64,000 nt of DNA. Origin: Bactericera cockerelli. Its lineage: Eukaryota > Arthropoda > Insecta > Hemiptera > Triozidae. The notes beneath the pieces were generated by a model. The model was not told the DNA's origin and ran no database searches. It was given only the letters and a program-made list of their open reading frames with translations. This document shows positions 11,011 through 21,152 of the stretch, in pieces (position 1 is the stretch's first letter; each line of letters starts with the position of its first letter). The stretch spans positions 4,478,978-4,542,977 of the forward strand of contig CM044965.1 in assembly GCA_024516035.1 (NCBI GenBank), given 5' to 3'. The position numbers and the translations under genes were made by a program.

Positions 11011-11287
11011 CCCAGCTAGAAACTCACTAATAAGTGACATTCGCTAATGAGGAAATTCACTAGAGCATCTTCGAAATAAAGGGAACTTCAAAAAATATCT
11101 TTCATTTTGGAAAGAAGAAGAACAAAAGAACAGAGAAAAACCCCAACATTGAGAAAGTTTATATCTTCTGGATTGATGTACTTTGCTGTGTATTAGCAAT
11201 CTCCCAAAGGTAGACACCCGCGATTGTATATATTCTAAATATATGATCTTTTTTTCCTCTCTCTGTTTCTCCGTATTACTATAGTAA

Positions 11288-11495
11288 TAATAACACTCTT
11301 TAGTGAAAGGTAACCACCAGGCTAGGTTAATGCTCAAAGCATTTTCTACCACCTAACCCTCAGAGTCATATTATTATGTGGTCACAAACTCAAATTAATG
11401 AGGAAAAATTCACGCAGTGGTTGGGTTTTCAAACCAACGGATCCCTCCGCTACTTGGATTACCAGACTAGCGCGTTAACCACTTGACTACCAGTA
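11288..11495 (-). mobile_element. SINE-E copy, tRNA-derived
   Basis: On the minus strand the right end reads as a tRNA-like head, TGGTAGTCAAGTGGTTAACG then a GTTGGTTTG-type B-box. The left part contains CACCAGGCTAGGTTAATGCT and CATTTTCTACCACCTAACCC, shared with copies at 29250, 41155, 48208 and 52838. Confidence 0.75.
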
Positions 11496-11944
11496 GTATT
11501 TTTCTGATTATGGTACAACAAGCCATAAAAAACCTCTTTTTTTTTGCTTCTTCCTTAAGCTCAAGCTGGATGTTTTTCCTTTTCTTACTTCTTGAAAATT
11601 TAAAAAGCCTCAATTTCATCTTCACTAAACTTTTCTCTGGAATTCTACAAAGACTAGATTTTTTTTAACGTCATACTTTTTCGTAAATCTTAGAACTTTC
11701 ACACAAAGTACCCCGTTTTTTTCTGTGTTTTTTCTCGAACGAAAAAATTCTCAGAAATGAAGGGGGGAGAAAAAACTTGTTAAAATATTTTTAAGAAAAT
11801 GGAAGAGAAAGCAAAAAGAGATAAAAGAAAAGTTGTATGCGATAGGATATGAAGTGGGAGTTATAGAAAATGTGGAGAGAGAGAGGAGAGAGCAGAAAGT
11901 GTGTAGAAGAGAGAGAGAATACGTAGACCCAAATCAAATGATCT
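11496..11944. other. AT- and GA-rich spacer
   Basis: Short low-complexity stretches including GGAGAGAGCAGAAAG. No gene is seen. Confidence 0.4.
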
Positions 11945-12425
11945 ATGTAGTGTGGCTAGGGACGTTAAACCGGAGAAGACCAGTGTCTCGCTAGGGGACT
12001 ATAAACAGAGAACAGACTAGGCAACCCTTACAAGCCAGGCTAGCTTGCAGTTTCCTAAGGGTTCAATCTATACTTATAAAAGAGAGTTTCACTGACTGAC
12101 TGACTCACTGATTCATCACTGTTTCTCCGAACTGGTAAGTCCTAGGAAGCTGAAATTTGGTAGGTAGCTTTGTCTTATAGTTTAGATGTGCAATAAGACG
12201 GGATTTTTCGAAATTCCCACTACAACAACTGCCATTGGCGAAAAAGTATATTTTGCTTTCACGGCCATGACTCGGCCCGCAAAGCGGGCGACAGCCCGCT
12301 AGTGGCTTATAAAGAAAAGTCCAAGTCCCCATGATGGTTGATCGCACATAGAAATATGTGGTTCAGGACGAGCCAACTTTGAAATAAAGTTGGCTAGAGA
12401 CCATTAGTCACCCCTTCAGCTATAG
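11945..12425 (-). mobile_element. Element H copy split by a Helitron-like insertion
   Basis: Both flanks (11945-12066 and 12303-12425) match element H on the minus strand: GACCAGTGTCTCGCTAGGGG on the left, AAAGTCCAAGTCCCCATGATGG-type sequence and AGTTGGCTAGAGACCA on the right. Removing 12067-12302 restores the order seen at 24838-25112. Confidence 0.75.
12067..12302 (+). mobile_element. Non-autonomous Helitron-like element
   Basis: It starts with TC (TCTATACTTATAAAAGAGAG) and ends with CTAG just after a GC-rich hairpin (CCCGCAAAGCGGGC then GACAGCCCGC). It lies between an A and a T with no target duplication. These are the known structural hallmarks of Helitrons (5' TC, 3' hairpin, CTRR end, insertion in AT). 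At 236 bases it has no Rep/helicase coding sequence. The uninterrupted host copy of element H confirms the ends. Confidence 0.85.
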
Positions 12426-12429
12426 CAGA

Positions 12430-12880
12430 TTTATATTACGGAAAGAAAAAGAGGGAGAAAAACAAAGAAAAAGAGGAAGAAAAAGAGAAATAAAAGAAAA
12501 AGTTAAAACTAAAGAAATCGAAAGAAAAAAAGAGAAAGAAAAAATGAAAGAAAGGGCAAAAAAGAAATAGGAGGCGAGATATTTTATATTTTTTACGTGG
12601 AAAATATGCGAAAAAGATAATAAAAAACTGAAGGAGAGGGAACTAGAACAGAGAAAAGAAATTATAATAAAATTGAAGTTTTAATGAGACCAAAACTTTT
12701 CAAGTTTTCAGATGTTAATAATAATAACAAGGGTGTATACATAATTATTCTGTATATCAAGGTACACGTGAAATTAAGACATGATGATAATAGCGTTAAT
12801 ATCTAGATGGTTATTGAGATTATTATTATCCAACCTGGGGGACTTTAAACAGGGAGTAGACCAGCAGTCTGGTGGTCAAT
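12430..12880. repeat. Segmental duplication, copy 1
   Basis: GA-rich sequence leading into TAGGAGGCGAGATATTTTAT, AAAACTTTTCAAGTTTTCAG and GGTACACGTGAAATTAAGAC, then TATCTAGATGGTTATTGAG. It matches copy 2 at 12900-13700 in order. Confidence 0.75.
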
Positions 12881-12899
12881 AGAGAAAATATAGATGAGA

Positions 12900-13700
12900 A
12901 GACAGAAATAAAGAAAGAGAAATAAACAAAGAGAAAAAAGAAAAGAAAAAGATAAGACTAAAGAAATGGAAAGGAAAAAAAAAGAGAAAAGAAAAGCGAA
13001 AGAAAGGGCTAAAATAAAAGAAATAGGAGGCGAGATATTTTTATTTTTTACGTAGAAAGTATGCGAAAAAGAGAAGAAAAAATTGAAGAAGAGGGAATAA
13101 GAACAGAGAAAAGAAATTATAATAAAATTGAAGTTTTAATGAGACCAAAACTTTTCAAGTTTTCAGATGTTAATAATAATAACAAGGGTGCTGCTGTATG
13201 TACATATTCTGTATAAATATCGAGGTACACGTGAAATCATGACATGGTGATAATAGCGCTAATATTGTATTGTATTGTACGAATTTCTTTGTGGTGAAGC
13301 ACAAGGCCTCTTCACAATTTTTGTGGGTAGCGCAGCATTACTAAGAGCCTCCTTTACATTTCGAATTATTCTATTACATTAATTTCTTTTTACTCTGTTA
13401 ATGCCGCCACTGGTCGTTACACATACAGGTAACTACTCATTTTTCCTCACGAGGTATGAGTGGACCCCGAACATCCAAGTACAGAGCAGAAAAAATCCTC
13501 CCCCGCTGGGAATCGAACCCAGGTCACCATGTGTGCAATGCCTAGCGCGCTAACTCGCTCTGCCACAGTGACTACAATAATAGCGCTAATATCTAGATGA
13601 TTATTGAGTGGACTAGACCAGCAGTCTGGCTGTGGGCCTATAAACAGGGAGTAGACCAGCATTGGCTTGGTTCTGGGCGACCTTAATTATTAGCCTCCTA
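12900..13700. repeat. Segmental duplication, copy 2
   Basis: Same order of motifs as copy 1, interrupted by SINE-A at 13266-13576. The interruption falls between GCTAATAT and CTAGATGATTATTGAG, which are contiguous in copy 1, so the SINE arrived after the duplication or only in this copy. Confidence 0.75.
13266..13576 (-). mobile_element. SINE-A with 16-bp target site duplication
   Basis: Flanked by perfect direct repeats ATAATAGCGCTAATAT at 13250-13265 and 13577-13592. Read on the minus strand it starts with the tRNA-like head (GTCACTGTGGCAGAG, B-box GGTTCGATTCC) and ends in a TACAATACAATAC tail. The empty site is preserved in duplication copy 1. Confidence 0.95.
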
Positions 13701-13790
13701 ATAAAGACAGTGGTAAAAGTGCTGAGTCACTCCTTCACTGTCTGTCTACCATCGTTCACTATGACGCCACCCTATGATGATGATTATTCG
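13605..13790 (+). mobile_element. Element G copy
   Basis: It contains AACAGGGAGTAGACCAGCAT, ATTATTAGCCTCCTAATAAA, ACAGTGGTAAAAGTGCTGAG and GACGCCACCCTATGATGATG. The same order occurs at 38892, 42190 (inverted), 49603 and 22755 (inverted). Class unassigned. Confidence 0.65.
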
Positions 13791-13799
13791 ACCTGGTTG

Positions 13800-13940
13800 C
13801 AGGGTTTTCCATGACACCCTTGCAATCTATTGTGACCAGTTGATTCTATTTGGTTTCAACGTCCTGATTAAGATAGTTAGTCAGGACCGCAGTTTTACCC
13901 TCCATTCTCTGGGAATCGTACCAGCTACCTACATAATACG
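13800..13940 (-). mobile_element. SINE-B partial copy
   Basis: It contains TTGTGACCAGTTGATTCTAT, AACGTCCTGATTAAGATAG and CTGGGAATCGTACCAGCTAC, the body of SINE-B. The tRNA-like head is missing. Confidence 0.6.
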
Positions 13941-14219
13941 ATTCTTATGATGAGAATAAAATGAATGTTTATGATATTAATAAAATCTTCCACTTTGAAC
14001 TCTTTTCCTCCCCTTTGGTTTTCTTTTTAAAAAAAATCTCAGTCGCGTCGCTTTTCTTTTGATGAGAAAATGAGAAAAAATAAACAAGAAATTCCTGTTC
14101 ACGTTGAAAAGTTTGCAAACAATTCGCGAAAAGTGAGACCGAGAGAAAGATTAAGATTTTCCACGCTTGGATTTTAAAGAAATAATAAAAATACACTCTG
14201 TTAAAATTAAGATGACCAC

Positions 14220-14384
14220 CAAATAACCATTATGAGTATTCTAGTGTCGGTTTTTTGTTAATAATAATTACCATGCCCGTGAGATAGGCACAGATAGCTA
14301 TATCACGGTGGTGAGAGGATTATTATGGACGTACAGATCTAATGTCCAGGCTCCTTTAAAGTTAAAAAGTTAAAGTCATCATAT
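14220..14384. repeat. Dispersed repeat, SINE-B tail type
   Basis: CCGTGAGATAGGCACAGATA and ATATCACGGTGGTGAGAGGA recur at 44745-44790 next to a SINE-B and at 58866-58910. Confidence 0.5.
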
Positions 14385-14515
14385 CTGTGTTAATCACTTT
14401 CGTGATATCCCAACTACTCAAACTCGCTTTACTAAATCCACGCTGAAACCGGGCCTTGAACTGCCGACCTCCAGGTTACAAGTCTGCCGCCTTATCGATC
14501 AAGCTACTGATGTCA
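14385..14515 (-). mobile_element. SINE-C copy, tRNA-derived
   Basis: The minus strand reads CAGTAGCTTGATCGATAAGG, then a CTGGAGGTCGGCAGTTCAAG B-box region and CGGTTTCAGCGTGGATTTAG. Shared with 15236, 16961, 21018, 63553 and, inverted, 23787. Confidence 0.75.
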
Positions 14516-14529
14516 CCTTTGTAGAACAG

Positions 14530-14650
14530 AATTTGAGACTCCTTTAATGTCCATTGATTCTATTTGGTTTTTCAAGTCCCGGTTTCAGCAAAGATTTAGT
14601 AAAGCGAGTTTGAGTAGATGTGACATCGCGGAAGTGATTAACACATGCAT
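14530..14650 (+). mobile_element. SINE-B and SINE-C tail fragments
   Basis: GTCCATTGATTCTATTTGG (SINE-B type) is followed by AGTCCCGGTTTCAGCAAAGA and GCGAGTTTGAGTAG (SINE-C type, plus strand). The two partial copies are fused. Confidence 0.5.
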
Positions 14651-14751
14651 GATAACTTATTTGTTGTGCGCTTAATTTTATAAAATTCATTAAATATCCC
14701 CTTGAACTGGAAGTTAAATCATAAACATGCAGAAATATTGCATAGTGCCGA

Positions 14752-14905
14752 CCTCCGTGGCTCCGTGGTTAAGCTGACCCGGAGGTTACGGGTTCGAATC
14801 CCGCCGGAGCGAAAAATTTTGACCTAGATCTTTCGGTTCAGGAATGGCATGGATGTAAAGGTAAAATGCCCTGAAGCAATGGGAAAGCGGTTCCAGAGCA
14901 CAATT
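14752..14905 (+). mobile_element. SINE-D copy, tRNA-derived
   Basis: The head reads CTCCGTGGTTAAGCTGACC with a B-box GGGTTCGAATCCC. The tail has ATGCCCTGAAGCAATGGG and AAGCGGTTCCAGAGCACA. Shared with 15447 and 16362. Confidence 0.8.
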
Positions 14906-15235
14906 ACCTGCTAACTTAATTCTTTTAAAAAAATATACTGCATACTATATTTGTTGAATATGCTAGTAATTTGATTTCAAAAAGTGTTGAACTCACAAGT
15001 ACATACAGTTCATTTTAATATAATTAAGAATAAAATGTATGTGTTCAATTTGGGTTAAAAAAGTTTCGTTTTCCTAAGCTAATTTGTTAAAACTCCATGT
15101 TACCAAGGAGATAGAAGAAAAGGAGGGAAATGAGAGATAAGAAAAAGGTGAGAGGTACAGAGATAGCAAATGAAAAATACATAGGAAAAAAGATAAATAA
15201 TAGAAAGAGAAAAGAAGATAGAGAGAAATAAAGAG

Positions 15236-15377
15236 TTATCAGATTTGTTTTAATCACTTTCGTGATATTACAACTACTCAAACTCGCTTTACTAAATCTA
15301 CGCTGAAACCGGGACTTGAACCACCGACCTCCAGATTACAAGTCCGCCGCATTATCAATTAAGCTACTGAGGTCGGT
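15236..15377 (-). mobile_element. SINE-C with target site duplication
   Basis: Flanked by GAGAGAAATAAAGAG (15221-15235) and GAGAGAAGTAAAGAG (15378-15392), 14 of 15 identical. The tRNA-like part is on the minus strand with a TTCAAGTCCC B-box. Confidence 0.85.
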
Positions 15378-15446
15378 GAGAGAAGTAAAGAGAGAATAAT
15401 AGCGCGTAAGGTATAAATAAAAAGTTCAAAAAATATAAGCTCAATT

Positions 15447-15630
15447 AGGTTCCTATGCTCAGTGGTTAAGAACTTTGGGTACTGACCCAGAGGTTGCGGG
15501 TTCGAATCCCGGCCGGAGCGGAATATACTGACCGAGTTTTTCCGTTTTCGGAATGGCACGTGTGGCGTAAAAGGGTGGCGTAAAAGTAAAGTGCCCTGAA
15601 GTAATGCGAAAGCGGTTCCGGGTACAACAA
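15447..15630 (+). mobile_element. SINE-D copy
   Basis: The tRNA-like head contains GTGGTTAAGAACTTTGGG and the B-box GGGTTCGAATCCCGG. The tail has GTGCCCTGAAGTAATGCG and AAGCGGTTCCGGGTACAAC. Confidence 0.8.
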
Positions 15631-15689
15631 AATGTTTGTTGGCCCTAAGGTTCGAACCCGGGTGAATTGATTGTGTGCTCAAATGAGAG

Positions 15690-16060
15690 AGCAAGGAAAT
15701 AGATGGAAAAAAAGAGATGGAGAGAGAGAGGAATAGAATGAGAGAAGAAGAAAAAAAGGGAGGAGAGAGAGGGAGAGAAGAGAAAGAGGAAGGGAGGGAA
15801 AGAGAGAAAAGGTTGGAAAAGAGAATTGAATTGATTGAATAACATGGTTCTTTTTATCTATACAATAATAATATTTCTTCATATTACCTCTTAAGCTTAT
15901 GCAAACTTCTGAGGAAGTTTGGAGAGAGGAGAGAGATGGAGAGAGAGAAAGAGAGGGAGAGAGGAAAGAGAGAAAAAAGGAGAGAGAGAAAGAGATAAAG
16001 AGAGAGAGAGAGAGAGATGGAGAGAAAGTAGAGAGGTAGATGGAAGAGGAGAGCAGATAT
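15690..16060. repeat. GA-rich simple repeat
   Basis: GAGAGAGA tracts with GGGA and AAGA variants, interrupted by about 60 AT-rich bases near 15840-15890. No gene. Confidence 0.8.
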
Positions 16061-16361
16061 TGTTCTTGTTTTTTAATTTAATTTTATAATATCCTACAAA
16101 ACCATTCCGAAATTTTTAATCTTCAGCACGAGCGAGAGGGTAAAAAATTAAATTTCGTATCCTTGATTTAAAACAAAATTCTCCTGTAACAAATATTTAC
16201 TCTGGATGCGGTAGGAAATTTCAAAGGATCAAGAGTATTTCTTGGGATTAGAGCATAATTAGCCCGGAAAAAATACTAGAAGCCTGAGGCTTAGCAGTAT
16301 CTGTGGATTACTTCCTAAAATGTTTTGAAAAAAAATTATACCTCACTAGGTATATATTTTT
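16061..16361. other. AT-rich spacer
   Basis: No gene or known repeat. Confidence 0.4.
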
Positions 16362-16497
16362 CCTAGTGGTCAGTGGTTAAGATCAGTGGTTGCTGACCCG
16401 GAGATTGCGGGTTCGAATCCCGGCCGGGTCGGAAAATTGGATGTAAATTTAAAGTGCCCTGAAGTAATGCGACAGCGGTTCCAGGGCACAACTACCT
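16362..16497 (+). mobile_element. SINE-D copy
   Basis: The head contains CAGTGGTTAAGATCAGTGG and the B-box GGGTTCGAATCCCGGCC. The tail has AAAGTGCCCTGAAGTAATGC. A little shorter than the copy at 15447. Confidence 0.8.
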
Positions 16498-16944
16498 CTT
16501 TGTAAGTATTTTTTCCTTATAATATTATATAACTGTTCCTTTTATATATCAAATTTTAAGTAAAGTATTCACTATACATAATATATAGTTTATTTAAAGT
16601 GCATAATTTCAACACACACTACTACAAACTGGAAACGGAGAGAGTCCAGAACATTATTTCTTGGCTTCCAAGAGCATAACACTAAATGACATGAATAGTA
16701 AATTGTAAGTTTCAAATTGTATAATTTTTAAATTACAGTTTTAAAACAAAAATTTACCTACATATTTGTGTTGTACGTAATTGTATGTCTCATTAAACTT
16801 TTAATGTTTTTTTTTTTTTAAGTTGGTATCAAATACCCTTCTGTAGTAATTATAAGTAAATGTAAAATATTTTCCAGCTAAATAGACTAACAGACAAACT
16901 GACCCATGGAACAAACATAATTACCTTTATCATCTCTTCAAATT
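16498..16944. other. AT-rich spacer
   Basis: No gene or known repeat. Confidence 0.4.
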
Positions 16945-16960
16945 GAAACAGTAAAATAAA

Positions 16961-17118
16961 GTTTTTATTGGGAAAGCTATCATATTTGTGTTAATCACTT
17001 TCGAGATATTACAACATCTCAAACTCACTTTACTAAATATACGCTGAAACTGCGACTTGAACCATCGACCTCCAGGTTACAAGTCTACCGTCTTATCTAT
17101 CTAGCCACTGAGGTCGGT
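16961..17118 (-). mobile_element. SINE-C with 16-bp target site duplication
   Basis: Flanked by perfect GAAACAGTAAAATAAA repeats at 16945-16960 and 17119-17134. The tRNA-like part is on the minus strand. It lies just upstream of the LINE insertion. Confidence 0.9.
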
Positions 17119-17195
17119 GAAACAGTAAAATAAAATTATACATCAGAGTTCATTTTGTATGCGCGCCGTAAATTACTATAAGTAGGCAATATGCA

Positions 17196-17490
17196 GGCGA
17201 TTTTAATGCAAAATCTCCGGAATGGGGGTCAAGTAGAACTGACCCAAGAGGCACTATTCTCTCAGAATGGATCAATTCAGAAAACCTTTATATACTTAAC
17301 ATTGGAAACAGTCCAACATTTAGAAGAAATAATCAAGAGTCGGTTATTGACATCACTTTGGCAACAGAAGAGCTAGCGGGCAAAGTTAAAGAATGGAAGG
17401 TATTAGAAGAAGAATCACTATCTCTACATCAATATATCTACTTCGAAATAGATCTCACTTCTTCAAACCCAGCAAACAACAATAGGACGA
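17196..17490 (+). pseudogene. LINE endonuclease C-terminal remnant, frameshifted
   Basis: In the frame beginning GGC at 17196 the sequence reads GDFNAKSPEWGSSRTDPRG, then a VIDITLATEELAG segment and WKVLEEESLSLHQYIYFEI. This is the C-terminal half of an apurinic-type endonuclease (EEP family) of non-LTR elements. The usual catalytic histidine region would be S-D-H; here it reads S-L-H, so the aspartate is missing. The frame is lost at the A-run near 17483-17491, and the RT ORF continues in the +1 frame. The N-terminal half is absent. Confidence 0.85.
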
Positions 17491-19788
17491 TTGAAAAAAA
17501 AATGGAACATAAAAAGTCTCAATGTCCAGGTATTATTAAATACTATTGAAGAAAAAATTGAAAATAAGAACATTAATACAGCAGAGGAACTTATGCAAAT
17601 TGTGAATAAAGCATGTGATAAATCGATGAAAAAAGTAAGAATTGGCCAAAAGAAAGAGGTATATTGGTGGAACAGTGAAATCAATGACACTAGAAAAGAA
17701 TGTATAAAGAAAAGACGAGCACACCAAAGGAGTGGAAGAAGAACTAGTATTAATGAAAGACAAAGACAACAACAATATGACGAATATTTAGAAACAAAAC
17801 GTGATCTGGCTAAGAAAATACAAAAATCCAAGGCGCAGAAATGGAAAGAAATTGTAGATGAGCTTGATAAAGATATCTGGGGAACAGGGTATAAGATAGT
17901 GACAAAAAAGATAGGTCGATCCTTGCCAAACATTCCAACTGAAATAAAGCAAGAAATATTAAAAGAACTTTTCCCTGAGCATCCAAGAATTATTTTCCAA
18001 AAAGAAGAAGTTCATGAAGATCAAATAGAAGAATTCACTATAGAAGAGCTAGTAGAAGCTATTGATAGAATTCAGCCAAATAAAGCACCTGGACCAGATC
18101 AAATCCCTCCTAAAATTGTGAAAGAAGTTACCATGGGCTTTCCATACCTCTTAGTAAATGTTTTTAATAATCTTCTCAAGTTAGGAGTCTTTCCAAGTGT
18201 GTGGAAAGAGGGACGCGTGACACTGATACCTAAACCGAAAAAACAAGGTCAACAAACAAAATATCGCCCCATCTGTCTGTTAAATACTTTTGGCAAACTT
18301 TACGAGACTCTTATAACCAGAAGACTATCAAAAGAGCTTGACGATAGAAACATACTCTCCGCAAACCAGTTTGGCTTTAGGTCGGGAAGATCCACCATAG
18401 ACGCTGTCAGAAAAGTTACAGATATTTGCAAGAAGGAAATGGAGAAAAAGAGATCAAGGACACGTAATCTCTGTCTCATGGTCACACTTGACATAAAAAA
18501 CGCTTTCTCCAGTGCCTCTTGGAAACATATTGTTGATTCTCTGACGTCCTGTGGTATATCCCCTTACCTGATAAATATTTTCAAGTCATATCTACACGAT
18601 CGAAAAATTTCTCATGGAGATGTAAGCTTCAAGATGAGCGCGGGCGTACCCCAAGGATCAATAGCCGCCCCGGTCCTGTGGAATATACTTTATGATGGAG
18701 TGCTAAGACTTGAAATCCAGGGAAATGTACATCTTGTAGCTTATGCCGATGATCTTGCAGTCGTAGTATTGGCCAGGAAAGAAGACGAATTAGAACTGCT
18801 GACCAATAACGCTCTCGACAAGATACACAACTGGATGAGGGAAAAACAGTTGATTGTGGCTCCTGAAAAATCTGAAGCTGTCCTGCTGAGTGGTCGAAAA
18901 AAGTGCAGACCTCTGAATGTTCAAATCAATGGAGAAAACATCAAAGTAGGAAAAGAATTAAAGTATCTAGGAGTTATACTCGACCATCGACTAAGCTTTT
19001 ACTCCCACATAAAATACGTCACAGAAAAGGCAAATAAAACCGCCACTGCCCTCGCGCACATCCTACCTAGAACAGGAGGAGCAGGGGAAAATAAAAGAAG
19101 GGTACTTCAGAGCGCTACCGACTCAGTAATGCTCTACGCCGCTCCAGTCTGGTCTTCAAGCCTTCGTTACAGTACCTACACAACACGATTGCTGAGTCAA
19201 CAAAGGAAATCCTTGCTACGGGTCTGCAGAGGGTACATCACAGTGTCGACCGAAGCTGCAGCAGTTCTCAGCCGCGTAATTCCTATAGATCTGATGGCTA
19301 CAGAAAGAAGTCGAACCATTGGAAAAACAACAGAAGAAAAGGAAATCGAACGAGAAAATACAATGCTGAAATGGCAAAATAGATGGACAAACACTGAAAA
19401 AGCTCAATGGACAAAAAAACTCATTCCACTGATAAAACCATGGTATGATAGAAAACATGGACAAATAACATATGAGATGACTCAAACTTTTTCTGGTCAT
19501 GGATGTTTTCAATCTTACTTATTCAGAATAGGAAAAATAAACAGTCCATCTTGTGTATACTGTGATGAGGAGACAGAAGATTCACCAGAACACACGCTAT
19601 TTCACTGCAGTAGGTGGGGCATTCTGCGTACAGAGGCAACAAATCAGGTCTCTGCTGATCTTCGGGTAGATAACATGGTAAACATCATGCTGCAGAACCA
19701 AGACAGCTGGCAGACAATCAGCGACTTTATCCAGAAGATCATGAATGAGAAGCGAAAACTAGAGAACCTAAGAAGAAACATAAGCTAG
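17491..19788 (+). CDS. Non-LTR retrotransposon reverse transcriptase
   Basis: An open frame of 765 codons with no internal stop. RT landmarks appear in order: NKAPGPDQIPPKI, a YRPICLLNTFGKLYE block, FGFRSGRST at about residue 294, LDIKNAFSSASW at about 333, AGVPQGS at about 384 and the catalytic YADD at about 418-421. The thumb and a C-terminal zinc-type motif C-x2-C-x9-H-x4-C follow at about 688-706. It would reverse-transcribe the element's RNA at a nicked target. The ATG is only the first methionine after a frameshift; the true ORF began upstream in the missing endonuclease part, so this copy is not expected to be autonomous. Confidence 0.93.
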   Translation: MKKKWNIKSLNVQVLLNTIEEKIENKNINTAEELMQIVNKACDKSMKKVRIGQKKEVYWWNSEINDTRKECIKKRRAHQRSGRRTSINERQRQQQYDEYLETKRDLAKKIQKSKAQKWKEIVDELDKDIWGTGYKIVTKKIGRSLPNIPTEIKQEILKELFPEHPRIIFQKEEVHEDQIEEFTIEELVEAIDRIQPNKAPGPDQIPPKIVKEVTMGFPYLLVNVFNNLLKLGVFPSVWKEGRVTLIPKPKKQGQQTKYRPICLLNTFGKLYETLITRRLSKELDDRNILSANQFGFRSGRSTIDAVRKVTDICKKEMEKKRSRTRNLCLMVTLDIKNAFSSASWKHIVDSLTSCGISPYLINIFKSYLHDRKISHGDVSFKMSAGVPQGSIAAPVLWNILYDGVLRLEIQGNVHLVAYADDLAVVVLARKEDELELLTNNALDKIHNWMREKQLIVAPEKSEAVLLSGRKKCRPLNVQINGENIKVGKELKYLGVILDHRLSFYSHIKYVTEKANKTATALAHILPRTGGAGENKRRVLQSATDSVMLYAAPVWSSSLRYSTYTTRLLSQQRKSLLRVCRGYITVSTEAAAVLSRVIPIDLMATERSRTIGKTTEEKEIERENTMLKWQNRWTNTEKAQWTKKLIPLIKPWYDRKHGQITYEMTQTFSGHGCFQSYLFRIGKINSPSCVYCDEETEDSPEHTLFHCSRWGILRTEATNQVSADLRVDNMVNIMLQNQDSWQTISDFIQKIMNEKRKLENLRRNIS

Positions 19789-20682
19789 TATGTAATAGAA
19801 ATAAAAGAACTAAGTTTTTTTTTTATTTTTTTTTTTTTATTATTTTTTTTTATTTTTTGTATATTATTATATTATATCTGCTTATCATAAAATTTATATG
19901 GATAATACTGTTCTTTTTCCTCACAAAGGTCTACCTAAAATGGTCTGAGACATAATAATGATCAAACTATGCTTGCACTTACGTATATATATTGATATTT
20001 TTAGTTATTTTTATTTATTTATTATTATTTTTGTAGTCATGTACTTCTTTTTAAGCCCCATATATTTTATTTTAAATGCTCACATTATGTTTATGGTACC
20101 TACATGAACAACAAAGATCAACAGAGAGAGGGACAGGGAAGGTTTACTCTTTCCCCTTCCCTCTGCCTGTAAATTGATACAAAAGTCAGTCTTCTATGTC
20201 ATTCTACTTTTCCGCCTTACTGTGTTTCCAAAATCAATAAGATGTAAACTCCATGAAATGCACCTAAATTTTGAAACAGAAAGTTTAAGAATCTAATGTA
20301 ATTGGGATTTTTATTAGTGTGTTTTATATTGGTATCATGTTTTGCATTCTATGGACTAATAAAAATAAGTTAGGCTGTGGCAGAAACTTTCTGTCACAAG
20401 GTAGACTATCTGGATGCAATATTATAGTTCCCAGATTTTCTACCTTGGTTCAACGAGGGGTTGTTTTTAGTGGGTCCGCCAAATCCCATTCTCCCGATCT
20501 CATAGTTGGTAGGGCCTTTCTCGATAGCTGGGACTTGGGGGTGTAGATACATATCACTATGTATTTATACTCCGTGGTCCTTGCTCTTGGGTTCGGTTTT
20601 GTCTGCTATTTGCGTATCGGGTTCACTGTTTCCTTGGAAATTTTTTCCACTCGTAAAAAAAAAAAAAAAAAGGCAATATGCA

Positions 20683-21017
20683 ATGTATTGATCCTGCAGT
20701 ACATACCTAATTAATATCATTTTGAAAGTCATTAGACAAGACACAAAAGTGTGAGAAGTTGACTTTAAGGTTTCACTCTAATTTTACGTAAGGTTCTCGT
20801 TCCAGAAATCATTCTCATAATCCCCAAATCTCCTTTGGACCCGTCACACAAAACGCTCTCTGATTAGTTATTTCCCTTTCATGGTTGAAAGGGAAATTTG
20901 GGTATGATGAGAGAGAGTTGTTTCTGAAATGAGGGCCAGACCTTCATCTATTTTATATTTTTTGGTTGCAAAGCTCACAGTGTGAGAATCCAGCCGTTAA
21001 AGCCATAAAAAAAATAT
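20683..21017. other. AT-rich spacer
   Basis: A short near-palindrome (TATTTCCCTTTCATGG then TTGAAAGGGAAATTTG) at about 20868-20900. No gene. Confidence 0.4.
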
Positions 21018-21152
21018 CATATTTTTGTTCATCACTTTCGTGATGTCACAACTACTCAAAGTCACGCTTTGCTAAGTCTTTGCTGAACTTGGGACTTGAA
21101 CCACCGACTTCCAGGTTAAAAGACCGCCGCCTTATCGAGCAAGCTACTGAGC
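21018..21152 (-). mobile_element. SINE-C copy
   Basis: Top strand TTCATCACTTTCGTGATGTC through CTTATCGAGCAAGCTACTGA, as in the other minus-strand copies. More diverged. Confidence 0.7.

Larger units (their letters stand above)
17196..20671 (+). mobile_element. R1-like LINE, 5'-truncated, with target site duplication
   Basis: A non-LTR retrotransposon of about 3.48 kb. Direct repeats AGGCAATATGCA lie just before it (17184-17195) and at its 3' end (20671-20682, where the first A may belong to the poly(A)). The left boundary falls inside the endonuclease domain, at codons for GDFNAKSPEWG, so the 5' part was lost at insertion. The right boundary is a run of about 17 A. Between are the endonuclease C-terminus, a reverse transcriptase ORF with a C-terminal CCHC motif and a 3' UTR of about 870 bases with T-rich tracts. 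Perfect target repeats and a long open ORF suggest a fairly recent insertion. The R1-like assignment rests on the endonuclease and YADD neighbourhoods and needs a phylogeny. Confidence 0.95.

Noticed and set aside
17463..17933. Minus-strand frame of 156 codons opposite the LINE
   Set aside because: It is the shadow of the reverse transcriptase ORF, which has clear motifs on the plus strand.
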